A stretch of DNA of 64,000 nt, from NCBI RefSeq assembly GCF_030269925.1, contig NC_085108.1, forward strand, positions 1,240,001 to 1,304,000, read 5' to 3'. This document shows, piece by piece, positions 42,650 to 52,900 of the stretch. Numbering within the stretch: position 1 is the first letter of the stretch; each line of letters starts with the position of its first letter. Under the pieces are notes generated by a model. That model was not told the origin of the DNA and searched no databases. It worked only from the letters and a program-made list of their open reading frames with translations. Source of the DNA: Bombyx mori. Its lineage: Eukaryota; Arthropoda; Insecta; Lepidoptera; Bombycidae. A program made the translations under genes and the position numbers.

Positions 42650-43070
42650 CTATCTATATATTAATACGTGAAGCAAAAACTTTGTATCCCTTTTTATGAA
42701 AATCGCGCGGACGGAGGAGTATGAAATTTTCCACACTTATAGAGAATATAGAGAAGAAGTGCACAATGCTAATATTTTTTTAAAATAATGCATAAAAGAT
42801 ATATTAAATCAATAAAGAAAACATTACACACACTACATACCATGTATTTGACGCACACACGCATGCATACTATTTATTGTCAAACTTTTGTTCTTGACGT
42901 CTGTTGTCAAATTGAGATTAAATATTGTTTGTCTTTGTTAATATTTTTTATAGTGTAGTCTTGGCGAAATTTGTGATTATAGAAGTATAAAATACAATCA
43001 TAATAGTGTACAAACTTACAATTCCAATTAATTATAGTCGAATTTCGACTACTGCGGGACCTCTAGTAAT
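42650..43070 (+). mobile_element. Helitron family D
   Basis: TCTATATATTAATACGTGAA through AGTCGAATTTCGACTACTG and CTCTAG. The cleanest + strand copy. Confidence 0.84.
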
Positions 43071-43129
43071 AGTTTAACTTAGAACTATCGGCTGGATGTA
43101 AGTCTGTTCTCTGTCTGTCTGTGTAGGAG

Positions 43130-43473
43130 TCTGTTTGAAGTCGTCGTGGCCTAAAGGATAAGACGTCCGGTACATTCGTGTGTAGCGATGCACCGGTGTT
43201 CGAATCCCGCAAGCGGGTACCAATTTTTCTAATAAAATATGTATTTGACCAACGTGTAATACAAATCAAGACTGCAAAATTATAATTCGCGTAATTACTG
43301 GTGATATGCGGTTCGATCTGAAGGGCGGGGCAGCCGTTGTAACTATACTGAGACCTTAGAACTTATATCCCAAGGTGGGTGGCGCATTTACGTTGTAGAT
43401 GTCTATGGGCTCCAGTAACCGCTTAACACCAGGTGGGCTGTGAGCTCGTCAACCCATCTAAGCAATAAAAAAA
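43130..43473 (+). mobile_element. Bm1 SINE, internal deletion
   Basis: Complete head (GAAGTCGTCGTGGCCTAAAG), but about 90 bp are missing after TTACTGGTG. The end is CATCTAAGCAATAAAAAAAG. Confidence 0.85.
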
Positions 43474-43951
43474 GGAGAAGAGCTCGGGCTCAGTACAGAG
43501 CTGCAGAAGACTGTGTCTATAATAGTTTAATCTAGAACTATCTGCTAGATGTAAGTCGGATCTGCTTTTGTTTGTGTACGAGAAGAGCTCGTGATCATTA
43601 CGGACCTCCAAAAGAGTGGTGTATACATGGTAAAATAAAATAAAAACTTCATTTATATGATTGTTTTATTTATCACCATTTATGATTAGATTAAACTTAA
43701 ATATACATATTATATGAACTTTATTGCTATACTACTGTTATCACACAAGACAAAGGGTTAGATGCGTCTAATAAATAGAACAGTAAAATTACTAAAAACA
43801 TTCTACTATATGAGATATTTATTTCATTAAATATACTCATTAAGTATATAGTAAGTACATTACGAACATAATCGTAATAATCCATCGGCTACTTTTTGAA
43901 TATTTGGTGGCGCCATCCCTAAAACGATAAAATGTTACAAACTTGCTCGAA
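43474..43951. other. Nothing recognised
   Basis: Contains a duplicate of a short host segment (AATAGTTTAA..AGAACTATC..GATGTAAGTC at 43070 and 43520) on both sides of a Bm1. AT-rich afterwards. Confidence 0.35.
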
Positions 43952-44222
43952 TTATAAATAAATAAATAAATAAATATTTACTAACAATCACGCCACGTTA
44001 ACTGGTCCCGTGGTAAGTTCGTAAAGAACTTGTATTACAGGTACCAGATAACGGAAATAAATGTAAGATTTTTATTATACACATACATATATTTAATATA
44101 CATCCATAGCCCGGGAAAAGACATTTTTATATTTATCATACAAATATCTTCTCTTGGCGGGATTCGAACCCGCGACCCCCTTGTGTAGTGACCATGTCAC
44201 TTACCACTACACCAGACGGCCG
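43952..44222 (-). mobile_element. tRNA-derived SINE (second family)
   Basis: Full copy with (TAAA)n at its left end and head complement ACCACTACACCAGACGGCCG on the right. Confidence 0.87.
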
Positions 44223-44716
44223 TTAATTACGTGTACACTTACAACCATTTTTAATGTTACAAAAAATTATAAATTTGTAGTTATTTGTTAAGTGAATTTG
44301 TTAATATATTCCTTTGAATACTGTATAAGCTATTACATGTATGTATCTATGTAAAATGTAAAATTAAACATCACAAAATATAAATATATTTTAAATATAC
44401 CCGCCGCAGTGATTTATTTTTACTAAAAGTAGGTACGTTATTGAAAACTATTAAGCTATTGCATAGCTTTTATCGCGGGCTTTGAGCGCGGCGACTGAAT
44501 CAAAAAATTCCGTAACGAAAATAACCTGACACCCCCACTCCACCTACCATGTAGCGCGCGTTCAACACATTCACACGTTGCGCTTGTGTAGTGTTTGTGA
44601 ATAAGCGCGCGGCGTGACGTCGCACTGCATCATGAAAAATCTGCCCGTCTCTCTTGAAATTCTACATCTATCCTTATAAGCGCTAAATATAAATACCTTT
44701 AAAATACTCATTAATA
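44223..44716. other. AT-rich then GC-rich spacer
   Basis: No gene seen. The 44460-44640 part (GCGCGCGGCGTGACGTCGCA) is markedly GC-rich and is probably an unclassified transposon end. Confidence 0.35.
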
Positions 44717-44739
44717 ATGGAGTAGACTAATTAATTGAT

Positions 44740-45534
44740 ATGTCATTCATTGCGATTTCGTGTGTGGTTCATTGGTTCCGTATCAATAACCTATTATTGA
44801 ATAGTAAGAAAACTAAATGTATTAAATTTACTTTAAAATGTATTAAACCATCTTTAAATGTGAGACAAGTGGATAGTGATGTAATTGTTTCTGAGGAATC
44901 ATTGGAGCTTGTTGAGTCAACCGTATTTCTTGGTATAACAGTGGACTCCAAACTGCAGTGGGGACCTCATATCCATAAATTGGCGAGTAAGCTCAGCTCT
45001 GCAGCATACGCAGTAAAAAAAATTAGAATGTTAACAAACGCGGACACGGCTCGTTTAGTTTACTTTAGTTACTTCCACAGTGTCATGTCCTATGGCATTT
45101 TGCTATGGGGCAATGCGGCCGATGTAGAAATGATATTTATTCTGCAGAAAAGAGCTCTACGTGCTATTTATAACATGCACTCAAGGGAATCCCTGAGGGA
45201 GAAATTTAAAGAAATTAAAGTTCTCACTATGCCATCCCAGTACATTTTTGAAAATTTGATGTATGTTCGTAAACATATTGAGGAGTTTCCTAAACAGTCG
45301 GACATACATAATAGAAATACTAGGAACAAACACAAGCTTGTTGTGCCGATGAGTAGGTTACATAAGATACGAAATTCATTCGGGTGTTTGTCTGTGCGCC
45401 TGTACAACAAAATCCCACATGATGTTCAGAACCTACATATACATAGGTTTAAGAAAACTATTAAAGAACATCTGTGCAATAAAGCTTACTATAAAGTCAA
45501 TCATTATCTAGAAGATTGCACAAAGTGGGAATGA
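44740..45534 (+). pseudogene. Jockey-type reverse transcriptase C-terminal region
   Basis: 264 codons from an internal Met. The open frame starts downstream of the YADD catalytic motif, with the post-catalytic signature WFRINNLLLNSKKTKCIKF. LGITVDSKLQW (about residues 64-74), YGILLWGNAA and ILQKRALRAIYN (about 119-142) are thumb/connection motifs seen in Jockey and CR1 clade elements. RLYNKIPHDVQNL near the end is the usual C-terminal NxLP-like block. Fingers, palm and endonuclease are absent, so it is a 5'-truncated dead copy. The end of the frame is 1 bp from the 3'UTR shared with the solo tails. Confidence 0.8.
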
Positions 45535-45805
45535 GTTGCTCGCTCCGGGCATTTCAATATTGTAGTAATTGTTACGTTATAATACTCAGTGTAAAAAATT
45601 CATATTTAAAAAAATAATAATATTAAAAAATAAATAAATAATAATTCTATATGTAAAAAAAAAGACATGCCCGCTGAGTTTCTTGCCAATTCTTCTCAGG
45701 ACGGAGGCTAGTTCTTGTGAATTGGCGGTAGTTCTTTTGACGTTCAACAAGTATGTACTTTCATTTATGTTGAATAAAATTTTTTTGATTTGATTTGATT
45801 TGATT
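44740..45805 (+). mobile_element. Jockey-like LINE, 3' part with intact tail
   Basis: RT C-terminus followed by a 3'UTR containing CATGCCCGCTGAGTTTCTTG and a GATTT-repeat end (TTTTTTGATTTGATTTGATT, to about 45805). The same tail occurs alone at 2727-2970 (-), 18018-18550 (+, interrupted) and 55938-56110 (-). Confidence 0.8.
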
Positions 45806-45839
45806 ATTGGTATATCATTTATCTCAATAATAATGAAGT

Positions 45840-46087
45840 TTTACTGGTGGTAGGACCTCTTGCGAGTCCGCGCGGGTGGGTACCACCACCCTGCCTATTT
45901 CTGCCGTGAAGCAGTAATGCGTTTCGGTTTGAAGGGTGGGGCAGCCGTTGTAACTATACTTGAGACCTTAGAACTTATATTTCAAGTTAGGTGGCGCATT
46001 TACGTTGCGGATGTCTATGGGCTCCAGTAACCACTTAACACCAGGTGGGCTGTGAGCTCGTCCACCCTTCTAAGCAATAAAAAAAAG
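45840..46087 (+). mobile_element. Bm1 SINE, 5'-truncated
   Basis: TTACTGGTGGTAGGACCTCT through CTTCTAAGCAATAAAAAAAG. Lies between two copies of a 45-bp host sequence (44717/45806 and 46088). Confidence 0.87.
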
Positions 46088-46189
46088 TGGACTAATTGAT
46101 ATGTAATTCATTATTGGTATATCATTTATCATAGACACTTGGAGCTAGCTACAATCATATTTACAATAGTCTAAATTATTTACTTACGA

Positions 46190-46377
46190 ATCTATATCTT
46201 TACTAATATTGTCTACTTAATATATTTTTACTAATATTGAAACTTGGTATCCATGTAGAAAATACATGTACTTAATGGATAGGCTAATATTTCTATGAGT
46301 GTTAGACTCCCTAATAATAATGACAATAAATAATTATGTTAATTTTAAATGCCCAGCGAAGCGGGCGAGTACGGCTA
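46190..46377 (+). mobile_element. Helitron family E, decayed 5' part
   Basis: GAAACTTGGTATCCATGTAG through GCCCAGCGAAGCGGGC and CTAG at 46377. It borders the presumed Osiris 3'UTR. Confidence 0.72.
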
Positions 46378-46378
46378 G

Positions 46379-46658
46379 TGATTTTATATACTCAATAACA
46401 AATTTTCGACAATTCGGCTTGATGAACAATGTATCTAATCATCACGTCAGTTCTATTAATGACGCGTGATTGAGAAGTGGCTTTAAGATCACGACTTATC
46501 AGAGCTTTTAGATAAAAATGTTTCTTGATTATGTCAAAAGCTAGACAAGCAATGCGGTTCAGGTTTAAAGCATCACCTTTTGTAGAAAGATCTAGAATGA
46601 CTGCTGACGAATTTCTCAATGATTCCCTGTAGCTTCCAGGAGCACTTGTATGCTTTCT
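46379..46658 (-). other. Probable 3'UTR of the Osiris gene
   Basis: Sequence downstream of the stop that matches none of the repeat families here. A 75-codon minus ORF (46619-46392) exists in it, but with no visible domain and no splice signals. Untranslated 3' sequence is the simpler reading. No clear AATAAA signal was seen before the Helitron boundary. Confidence 0.35.
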
Positions 46659-46816
46659 TTAAAAAATATTAGTCAATCCATTGTTAGCGGCTGGTTCCAC
46701 TTTGACGTAGTTACCGTAAGGAGTGCTAATTGTCTGGGGCCCGGCGGCGTATGGATCCATTAGCACATTCGTGTTCACATCTTGAACGCCCGCAGCGCCA
46801 TCTCTGTTCCAGGAGG
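46659..46816 (-). CDS. Osiris terminal coding exon
   Basis: The acceptor TTTTACTTTTAG ends at 46817. The exon starts CC, which with the A left by the previous exon gives Thr, then reads SWNRDGAAGVQDVNTNV and onward to NNGLTNIF and a stop at 46661-46659. That is 51 codons, rich in Asn, Pro and Ala, with no transposon similarity noticed. The reading frame is forced by the phase-1 junction, because the other frames hit stops quickly. The 3' flank down to about 46380 is unique-looking and is probably 3'UTR. A Helitron end (CTAG at about 46377) follows it. Confidence 0.7.
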
Positions 46817-49800
46817 CTAAAAGTAAAAATATATTACAGCGCCACCTATTGTTAAATGGATGAACTACACGAAAAATTATGATTTGTGGACTCGTCCGCA
46901 ATTACGCAATGGATATTTGAATATTGTAAATAAACAACTGGTATTATAGTTAAATAATTTAATTTAATAAATGTATAATTCTTTCTATAACGTATTGTGT
47001 CTTGAAATAAACAGATGCAACGTAGTTACGCTATTGGGCGGTAGATGTCGCTTATTTATAGTATTTTCTAGCTTTTCTTACTTAGCGCGCTGTCGCCGTG
47101 GAGCTCGTGGTGTCCGTTGTGTATGTGCAAATGTATCTCCTTTTGGTGCGCGTGCGGATACGGGGTCTCCCAGGCCACGCTGTACTGGCCTTTGGCGCCG
47201 AACAGAGCCCCAAGCTGCAAATAATACGATCGATATAAGCGCGAATGAAATTCGTAACGTCACGATTCTCGAAGATAATCAGAGACGTGGGGACCAGTGT
47301 GTTTAGTGCGAGTTTTTTAACGTTCTCGATAGCGTAAAAGTTAACTCATATTTGTATGGAATGGGATCGTTTGCGTACGTTTGCCGCTAGGGGCGCTGTT
47401 TCAACTGCATACAAAATTGAGTAATTTTTTTTATTGGTTAGATGGGTGTACGATCTCGCAGCCCTACTGGTGTTAAGTGGTTACTGGAGCCCATAGACAT
47501 CCACAACGTAAATGCGCCACCCGCCTTGAGATATAAGTTCAAAGGTCTCAAGTATAGTTACAACGGCTGCTTCACCCTTCAAACCGAAACGGATTACTTC
47601 TTCACGACAGGATTAGGCAGGGCGGTGGTATAATTTTTGCGAGTTTCATTTTTATTACACGATGTTATTCCTTCACCGGGGAAGACAGTCGCGAACATTT
47701 GTTGAGTACGTATTTCATTACAAAAATTAGTACCCGCCTGAGATTCGAACACGGTGCATCGCTCAACACGAATGCACCGGACGTCTTATCCGTTACGCCA
47801 CGACGACTTCAAGTTAAATTTTACGCTATCGAGAACATTAAATAACTCGCACTATTCAGAAACAATACATATTGTGGTTCTGGATAAAACACCTTTGGCT
47901 AATGATGGTCGCCATCGACGAAAGCGCCATCTACAAATTCAATAAACGTCATACGTCAAACCACATTGACAGCATAAACGTCATTCTATGTCATTTGTGT
48001 CACTTCATATTATTCATAACTTTCTAACGTGACGAACTATCAGCCTTTTTTGTAAAATCGAGGGTATACGAAATAATACACCTTTTTTGTAAAATCGATA
48101 ATATGAGTCGTCTATTATCAAAGGCGGCAATCTGTGCATTTGGACAACAAAATTTTATTGATATGTCAATACAGATTGATTTGAATATAATCGTCTCCTT
48201 CAAAGAATACGGTTCAAAACCTGCATTAAATAAAGGTTAATAGTTAACCTGTTATTTATCTAAGATGTCGTTCCGAAGAGTTTTGTGACTGCCGATGGAA
48301 TACAAAGTCAATAATTCGTTTTTCTGATTTACCAATCATTGTCCAAAAGTCAGATTGCCGCCTTTGATAATAGTCGACTCATATACGAAATTATACAGTA
48401 AAACGAATTCTCTTTTGGATATCCTCCGTTCCTGCGTCTACACGCACTAACTATAACTAAGCACACAGGATATTGGAATACGAAAACGGGCCCGCTCCTT
48501 ACATATCACGTGTTAGGTTACACTCACACGTCATATGACAAAGAAAGCCACTTTCACCGGACTTGCGAGTAAAAAACAAAAACCAAACACAAAATGAATC
48601 AGTCGCCCAGTTAATTAATATAGCGCAAAAAATGTACTCTAACCTCAAAATTCTCATTTAGATTCTTCACTAAAAAATTTTATACTAAATTAACTTTTGC
48701 CCGCGACTTCGTCAGCGTGGAAATAATTCATAAATCGTCTTTTCGCATTAAAAGCGTACAATCTCCAAAAATATTCGAAATTGATTTGATATATGCGGAA
48801 TCATTTGGTTATAACCAGTATTTTTCTAATAAATACTGTCAAAAGAGCGTAGTTAAGTTTTTGTTTTTTTTTTGTTTTTTTGTTTACCTATGTTTTGACT
48901 ACTATTAACAAAATTAAGACATAAATTTATATCTTACTTTAAAAGACAGATAATGTAACTGGTACAAAATAAAAAATAAATGTTGCAAAGATGATTAAAT
49001 ATTAAAAATATCGCATGTTAAACCTTTAAAACAGTCTCCTGTAAAATTAGTAAGTTTTGAGATTATACAGTTTTAATGCGAGAAGACGAAATAAGGCTTT
49101 ATTTTAGAACAAATTTGGTTAGCATAAAAAACGTTATAGTGAGCCAACCTTAACATATAGACATATGCTGTCGCAGACTTTTTTTAGATCTTTTAAAGGG
49201 GAACAATTCAGTCATACATTATTTTAGCGAAACTTTAACCGTTTCTGCAGCGCACGCAGCGGAAGCTCTCAAAAGGAAAAAAATAAACCCGATTTTGAAA
49301 CATTCTTTATCGGTACTCCGCTTGTATTGGTCTTAGCGTGATGTTATATAGCCTGTAGCCTTCCTCGATAAATGGGCTATCTAACACTGAAAGAATTTTT
49401 CAAATCGGACCAGCAGTTCCTGAGATTAGCGCGTTCAAACAAACAAACTCTCAGCTTTATAATATTAAGTATAGATATATAATTTCTGTAAATTTTTGAA
49501 ATTACGTTCATCTCACGTCAAGATATAAAAATATATTATTATTAGTATTCGTTATTTTCATAAATTAACATACTAAGCGTTATTTTCGAAAGTATAATAA
49601 AAAATAAATAATTAGATTTTGAAAAATAAAAATTAACATTGACCTATGAAAGTGCCGAAAAGGAAATTGAACACAATATTATTTCAGTTTAATTAACATA
49701 TTATATATATATAATTGGGATCATGGCACATAAAATAAGATCCGGTGTTGTACTTTTAATGTTCTTTTCTGAAATCTTTCCCTATTATAATAATTAAAAA

Positions 49801-51432
49801 TTAAATGACACCTTTTTTACGCTTTGTTTGTTCAATCGTCTTCGCCATGTTTCTTTTCTCTGTCATTCTTTTATACTTTCTTACCGTTTTTTGTCACTAA
49901 TTTTTTTCCTAGTTATTCTCTGGTACCTAGCCTATACAGTGCGTTAATTTACATATATGGGATTATAGGGGATATGTTCCTAGGTATGGTCGTAATATTT
50001 TTTTATTTTTTTTTTAATGCTTAGACCTGTGGACGATCTCACAGCCCACCTGGTGTTAAGTGGTCACTGGAGCCCATAGACATCTATTACGTAAATGCGC
50101 CACACACCTTGAGATATAAGTTCTAAGGTCTCAGTATAGTTACAACAGCTGCCCCACCCTTCAAACCGAAACGCATTACTGCTTCACGGCAGAAATAAGC
50201 GGGGCGGTGGTACCTACCCGTGCGGACTCACAAGAGGTCCTACCACCAGTAAATTAATAAGGTCTATTTTACTTTTTTATTAGTCCATTTGACGACGCGC
50301 TTACAAAGGATATTCGGTTGGGTAACTACATATTGGAATCTTTTTTATAAATATGTATGTACCGATGTATCGATTAGATCCGCGAATAGAGAAATCTTTA
50401 GCCGCGATTACAGGAATTGGGTCGCGTTTTTCTAATCCGCGTATAGTGAAAACGCGAATGTCGGAAGAGCGGATAAGGAGCTTTTAATGTACTTAAAAGA
50501 AATCATTACCTCTTAACAACAATTTCAATTCTTATTTGAATCACTCGAGGCTAATTACTATGGCTGTTTAATGAATCAGATTTGAGGGTAGTTACAAAAT
50601 AGTAGTGCAAGGTAGAGGGGGAAGAGGTCGACCGAAGAAGACATGGATGGAGTGTGTTAATGACGTTAAGAGAGAGGGAGAGAAGTGAGACGGATTTGAC
50701 GGCTGCTAGAAGAGAATGGAAACCCACAGACACAGCCCACTGAGTTTCTCGCCGGATCTTCTCAGTGGGTCGCGTTTCCGATACGGTGGTAGATTCTGCG
50801 AAGCACTGCCCTAGCTAGGGCCAGTGTTAGCAACACTCCGGCTTGAACCCCGTGAACTCACCTACATATTAGGGCGAAGCTGAAATAGCCTCTCAAGGTT
50901 ATCAGCATGGTTAGGAGAAAAAAAAATGGAATAGAAAAATTGGCTGTGCCGACCCCATAGATAAGGTGGAGAATAAGAGAAGGTAGTTAAATATTTTTTT
51001 AATTTTTTTTATTGCTTACATGGGTGGACAAGCTCACAGCCCACCTGGTGTTAAGTGGTTACTGGAGCCCATAGACATTTACAACGTAAATGCGTCACCC
51101 ACCTTGAGATATAAGTTGTAAGGTCTCAGTATAGTTACAGCGGCTACCTCACCCTTCAAGCCGAAACGCATTACTGCTTCACGGCAGAAATAGGCAGGGT
51201 GGTGGTACCTACCCGTGCGGACTCACATGAGGTCCTACCACCAGTAAATGAATATATCTCACTTTCGCTGCTCCAGCCAACAGTAACAGCTTGAGGATGA
51301 GCAGCACCACGGCTAAGGTCTTGACTCCGACGATGGCGGCTATGACGGCCCACGTGGAGGCCGCCCCCACTTGGAACGCCAGAGGGATCATAGCCTGCGC
51401 CATTTTCTTGAAAGGGCGACCGAAGGTGCGAC
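46659..51432 (-). CDS. Osiris-family (DUF1676) gene, C-terminal half, three exons
   Basis: Spliced minus-strand gene made of exons 51432-51263, 47214-47082 and 46816-46659, listed separately. All junctions are canonical and the phases agree: phase 0 between the first and second exons, phase 1 between the second and third. The joined product is about 152 residues and ends at a stop. It has a basic RTFGRPFKK start, a long Ala/Leu/Val hydrophobic helix ending LLLLAGAAK, a His-rich stretch and an acidic/Asn-rich tail. This order matches the second half of Osiris proteins, an insect-specific family of secretory or endosomal proteins linked to cuticle formation. The signal peptide and N-terminal DUF1676 exons are not visible. 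They should lie above 51432, possibly outside the window, because the first exon needs one base from an upstream exon. Assignment to a numbered Osiris gene is not attempted. Confidence 0.72.
47082..47214 (-). CDS. Osiris internal exon, His-rich
   Basis: Exon of 133 bp with acceptor TTTGCAG (to 47215) and donor GTAAG (47081-47077). It holds 44 codons plus one base, entered in phase 0 and left in phase 1. The product starts LGALFGAKGQYSVAW and continues with many His residues (HAHQKEIHLHIHNGHHELH). It joins the hydrophobic exon without a shift. His/Gly/Tyr-rich linkers between the hydrophobic block and the C-terminus are usual in Osiris proteins. The exon is invisible as a long ORF because its reading frame lacks a Met. 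The ORF at 47078-47263 in another frame is a shadow. Confidence 0.72.
47298..47854. mobile_element. Fold-back MITE split by a Bm1
   Basis: Arms at 47298-47422 and 47813-47854, with a reversed Bm1 (47423-47812) between. It lies in the first visible intron of the Osiris gene. Confidence 0.78.
47423..47812 (-). mobile_element. Bm1 SINE in the Osiris intron
   Basis: Reversed, with poly(T) on the left and head complement (CCACGACGACTTC) on the right. A junction deletion after GGGCGGTGGTA removes the body start. Confidence 0.82.
48110..48384. mobile_element. Inverted-repeat MITE in the Osiris intron
   Basis: ATGAGTCGTCTATTATCAAA..GGCGGCAATCTG near 48112-48133 is inverted near 48351-48383. The flanks share ATACGAAAT(A/T)ATACA. 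No coding capacity. Confidence 0.65.
48700..49478 (-). mobile_element. Helitron, long copy in the Osiris intron
   Basis: Right side is the complement of TCTATACTTAATATTATAAAGC and left side the complement of GACGAAGTCGCGGGCAAAAG. About 780 bp, with AT-rich extra sequence in the middle. No Rep/helicase coding. Confidence 0.72.
49479..50010. other. Osiris intron, AT-rich
   Basis: No exon or repeat recognised. The 66-codon + ORF at 49824 is Phe-rich low-complexity. Confidence 0.35.
50011..50253 (-). mobile_element. Bm1 SINE in the Osiris intron
   Basis: Poly(T), AATGCTTAGACCTGTGGACG through CTACCACCAGTAA. Confidence 0.86.
50595..50985 (+). mobile_element. LINE tail split by a family B unit
   Basis: TAGTGCAAGGTAGAGGGGGA and GAGAATGGAA, then family B (50722-50934), then the rest of the tail from TGGAATAGAAAAATTGG. 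AATGGAA is duplicated (50715-50721 and 50935-50941). Confidence 0.82.
50722..50934 (+). mobile_element. Family B retroposon with TSD
   Basis: ACCCACAGACACAGCCCACT through TTAGGAGAAAAAAAA, inserted in a LINE tail. AATGGAA duplicated on both sides. Confidence 0.82.
51004..51246 (-). mobile_element. Bm1 SINE beside an Osiris splice donor
   Basis: Poly(T), ATTGCTTACATGGGTGGACA through CTACCACCAGTAA. Its right end is about 12 bp from the donor GTGAG at 51258-51262. Confidence 0.87.
51263..51432 (-). CDS. Osiris exon with the hydrophobic segment
   Basis: Internal exon of 170 bp. Reading the minus strand, the acceptor TGTTTCAG ends at 51433 and the donor GTGAG occupies 51262-51258. The first two bases complete a codon begun in an unseen exon, followed by 56 codons. 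Residues 1-9 are basic (RTFGRPFKK). Residues 10-56 form an almost uncharged run including AQAMIPLAFQ, STWAVIAAIVG and VVLLILKLLLL. Osiris proteins carry a similar GR-basic-hydrophobic block late in the protein. A reversed Bm1 ends at about 51246, only some 12 bp past the donor. The 64-residue ORF starting at 51403 simply reads through the donor into Bm1. Confidence 0.78.
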
Positions 51433-51639
51433 CTGAAACATTGAGGGTCTTCTTTATAGTAGTACATAAGCAAACTATGTCATCGCGGCCTAAAGGATAA
51501 GTCGCCCGGTGTACTCTTGTCTAGCGATGCGACAGTAATAGAGTTCGAATCCCGCCAGCGATCACCAATTGTTTTAATGAAATACGTCATTAGCACACGT
51601 TTATGACCAAATCAAACCCGCAAACTTTGCTTTATTACT

Positions 51640-51812
51640 AGGTAGTGCAAGGTAGAGGTCGACCGAAGAAGACATGGATGGAGTGTGTGAATGACGATAT
51701 GAGAGAGAGAGAGAGGAGTTGTTGAGATGACAGCTGATAAAAGAGAATGGAAGAGAAAAATTCGCTGTGCCGACCCCACCTAGTGGGATAAGGTGAAGAG
51801 ATAGAAGAAGAC
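51640..51812 (+). mobile_element. LINE tail inside a Bm1
   Basis: GTAGTGCAAGGTAGAGGTCG through TAAGGTGAAGAGATAGAAGA, the same family as 24247-24500. A short ACTAG repeat flanks it within the Bm1 starting at 51479. Confidence 0.72.
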
Positions 51813-51930
51813 TAGTGGTAGAGGGTACGCACGCACGAGTAGGTACGACCACCCTGCCTATTGCTGTCGTGAAACAGTAATGCGTTTCGATTTGTAGGGT
51901 GAAGCAGACATTGTACTGTGAGCTCAGAAC

Positions 51931-52291
51931 TAGTGTTTTTTTTTATTCACCTTGTAGGCAGACAACCATACGGCCCACCTGATGGTGAGTGTTTACCGTC
52001 GGCCATGGACTTCAGCAATGCCAGGGGCAGAGCCAAGCCGCTGCCTACCGCTTAATACTCTCTCATAAGCATCTTTTGAAGAAGGCCATGTTATAGCGCT
52101 CGGGAAACACCGTGGAGGGGAGCTCATTCCATAACCGGATGGTGCGTGGCAAAAAAGACCTCTGGAAACGCACTACCGATGAACGCAGCGGTTCCAGGTA
52201 ATATGGATGATCTCTGCTCCGATGACGGGACGTGCGATGATAAAAAGGAGATGAAGGGATCATCTCAAACAATTCCTCAGAGCATTCCCCA
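51931..52291 (-). mobile_element. Family G LINE 3' end inserted in a Bm1
   Basis: Reverse-oriented tail plus codons back to FEMIPSSPFYHRTS. It separates Bm1 pieces 51813-51930 and 52292-52352. The short direct repeat AGTG flanks it. Confidence 0.78.
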
Positions 52292-52543
52292 GTGTCTCGA
52301 GGTGGCGGCAGTAATAACTTAAGATCAAGTGGGCTCGTTCACCCGTGTAAGCTTTAAGGATCTCTTGTGCTGACACAAATTTGACGTAATTCATCTGGTG
52401 ACTTAATATTTTCATTGGTCCTCGCGTGACCTGATCATAATTAAAATTAATCTAAGGGTTTTAACCTCGCATTTATTATTTCCGAAATTACATAAGCTTT
52501 ACAGTTCACGTGGTCTTTTTTATTATTATTATTATTAATCCTA

Positions 52544-52675
52544 CCTAAATGCCAGCGTAACCAGGCGAGTAGATGAGCTCACGGGGTTCTAACCTGGAAA
52601 TTTGCTAACACTAACCCTAGCAAGAGCAGTGCTTCGCAAAATCTACCACCGGATCAGAATTGCGACCCACTGAGT
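52544..52675 (-). mobile_element. Family B retroposon fragment
   Basis: ATGAGCTCACGGGGTTCTAA through CACCGGATCAGAATTGCGAC. Confidence 0.75.
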
Positions 52676-52900
52676 TTACGTTGTCGCGAGTCCTGGCTAT
52701 AAAACAAAAATTGAGGGTAGTTAACACAATTGTCATATTATGTCAAATAACGCATTCGTCCGCTACCGCGAAAACTATAACGCATTAGAAGCGTCGTAAT
52801 AATGTAATGATAATAATATTAAAAAGTAAAAGTGTTTTTAATTAAGTGACTCATTATGTCGGCTTAGTATCCGAGAACAGATTAACATTTCATTTGATGA

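Larger units (their letters stand above)
51479..52352 (+). mobile_element. Bm1 SINE split by two LINE insertions
   Basis: Head and spacer at 51479-51639, mid-body at 51813-51930, and the last part (GTGGGCTCGTTCACCC) to 52352. The gaps are a LINE tail (51640-51812) and a reversed family G end (51931-52291). Confidence 0.72.

Noticed and set aside
47078..47263. 61-codon minus ORF starting MTLRISFALISIVLF, like a signal peptide
   Set aside because: It overlaps an Osiris exon in another frame. The exon frame has proper splice sites and joins in phase with both neighbours, so this ORF is a shadow.
51171..51473. 100-codon minus ORF over the Osiris exon
   Set aside because: Wrong frame: it reads PSGGGLHVGRHSRHRR where the spliced frame gives the hydrophobic segment. 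It ends in Bm1.
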